This document shows positions 36,097 to 36,643 of a stretch of DNA of 36,643 nucleotides, in pieces. The DNA is from Persephonella sp. (GTDB lineage Bacteria > Aquificota > Aquificia > Aquificales > Hydrogenothermaceae): positions 1 to 36,643 of the forward strand of contig JALSNI010000047.1 in NCBI GenBank assembly GCA_026987075.1. Direction: 5' to 3'. The position numbers and the translations under genes were made by a program. The notes under the pieces are model-generated. The model was given only the letters and a program-made list of their open reading frames with translations, did no database searches and was not told the origin of the DNA. How positions within the stretch are numbered: position 1 is the first letter of the stretch; each line of letters starts with the position of its first letter.

Positions 36097-36643
36097 AAAA
36101 AGAATAATTCCCCCAGACTGGGAGCTGAAGATAAAATGGAACGTGAAGTTGTTCAGACTTATAAACTCTAAAAGAAGCAAGGTTTTAGACAGGTTTTACA
36201 GATACTTTTTTTATATGGGAAAGACATATTCTCTGATTGTATTTTTTCCTATTTTTTTTGCTGTGGCAGGAATAAAGGGAGTTTTACATCTTACTATTTC
36301 CCTGATTATTACTGGAATACTTATGCCCTTTTTAAAATACACCTTCAGGCACAAAAGACCTTCTAAACTGCTGAACGATGTTTATCTTTTAGAGCCTGTT
36401 ACACTGAAGAGTTTTCCTTCTGCTGATGCTGCTTTTGCCTTTACAGTTACAGGTGTTATGCTTTTTTACGGAAATTTATGGATTGATTTGGTGTTTATCA
36501 TTTATGCACTGCTGATAGCATACGGAAGAATTTATATGGGAGCTCACTTTCCTGTTGATGTTATTGTAGGCTCTGTTATTGGTCTGTTTTCTGCATTTGC
36601 TGGTGGACAGATACTTCCTGAAGTGCTTACTCTGTTAATAATA
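36089..36643 (+). CDS. PAP2 superfamily membrane phosphatase (3' end beyond the window)
   Basis: The first 185 codons are open to the window edge. Membrane helices begin at about residue 50. PAP2 motifs: KYTFRHKRPS (motif 1, Kx6RP-like), SFPSADAAFAF (motif 2) and YGRIYMGAHFPVDVIVG (motif 3, with R, H and D). Motif 2 has Asp where the canonical PSGH has the acid-base histidine. Such enzymes remove phosphates from undecaprenyl pyrophosphate or lipid A. A long basic N-terminal stretch precedes the helices. ATG 36089 overlaps the PHP gene stop, with GAGGTGG upstream. Confidence 0.85.
   Translation, partial: MAEKRIIPPDWELKIKWNVKLFRLINSKRSKVLDRFYRYFFYMGKTYSLIVFFPIFFAVAGIKGVLHLTISLIITGILMPFLKYTFRHKRPSKLLNDVYLLEPVTLKSFPSADAAFAFTVTGVMLFYGNLWIDLVFIIYALLIAYGRIYMGAHFPVDVIVGSVIGLFSAFAGGQILPEVLTLLII

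Overview
The window looks like chromosomal DNA from a Gram-negative, microaerophilic thermophile of the Aquificota, most likely the Hydrogenothermaceae (Persephonella or Sulfurihydrogenibium type). This is an inference from AT-rich DNA, Lys/Glu-rich proteins with AGA/AGG arginine and ATA isoleucine codons, tight ATGA-type gene overlaps, a cbb3 oxidase, a metal-dependent KdsA, and LPS and outer-membrane genes. No rRNA, tRNA, CRISPR array or intact insertion sequence was seen.

Layout. 1-4158 (+): M3 peptidase, an IsdG/ABM-type small protein, a RuBisCO-like protein (RLP) of the MtnW type that has lost key active-site residues, and the methionine-salvage phosphatase MtnX. 4215-7698 (+): cbb3 oxidase operon in which CcoP is split into a diheme cytochrome gene (first) and a separate FixP/CcoP N-terminal membrane gene (last), around ccoN, ccoO and a CcoS-like gene. 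7699-7988: two terminators and a promoter that may drive a tiny C-rich RNA. 7989-10318: rhomboid protease (+) convergent with kdsA and a fibronectin-type lipoprotein (-). 10441-12628 (+): exbB-exbD-tonB-rnhA behind a dyad-rich promoter. 12630-17649 (+): a hypothetical gene, radA, family-4 UDG, pyrF, rpoN and hpf, largely overlapping. 17725-21701 (+): rplM-rpsI, argC, heptose-7-phosphate kinase, purS-purQ. 21692-23242: TlpA-like thioredoxin (-) and dGTPase (+).

23239-27957 (-) is a complete archaic-type (spore coat U domain) chaperone-usher pilus operon: two pilins, chaperone, usher, and a terminal SCPU protein. The usher reading frame is broken inside a run of nine A residues. One extra A restores a continuous protein of about 838 residues from a good ATG and signal peptide. 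A small zinc-ribbon/HTH protein resembling an IS transposase N-terminus lies directly upstream in the same orientation, and also carries a run of eight A just after its start codon.

28516-36643 (+): hemC, then a cell-envelope cluster: a GT9 heptosyltransferase-like enzyme, two ArnT/PMT-type GT39 membrane glycosyltransferases, an MsbA-like ABC flippase, a membrane-anchored PHP-domain protein and a PAP2 phosphatase cut by the window end. Together with kdsA and the heptose kinase this points to LPS core and lipid A synthesis and modification.

The items most worth following up are the degenerate RLP beside an apparently intact MtnX, the homopolymer-frameshifted usher with its transposase-derived neighbour, the split CcoP oxidase, and the promoter-C-tract-terminator element at 7846-7935.
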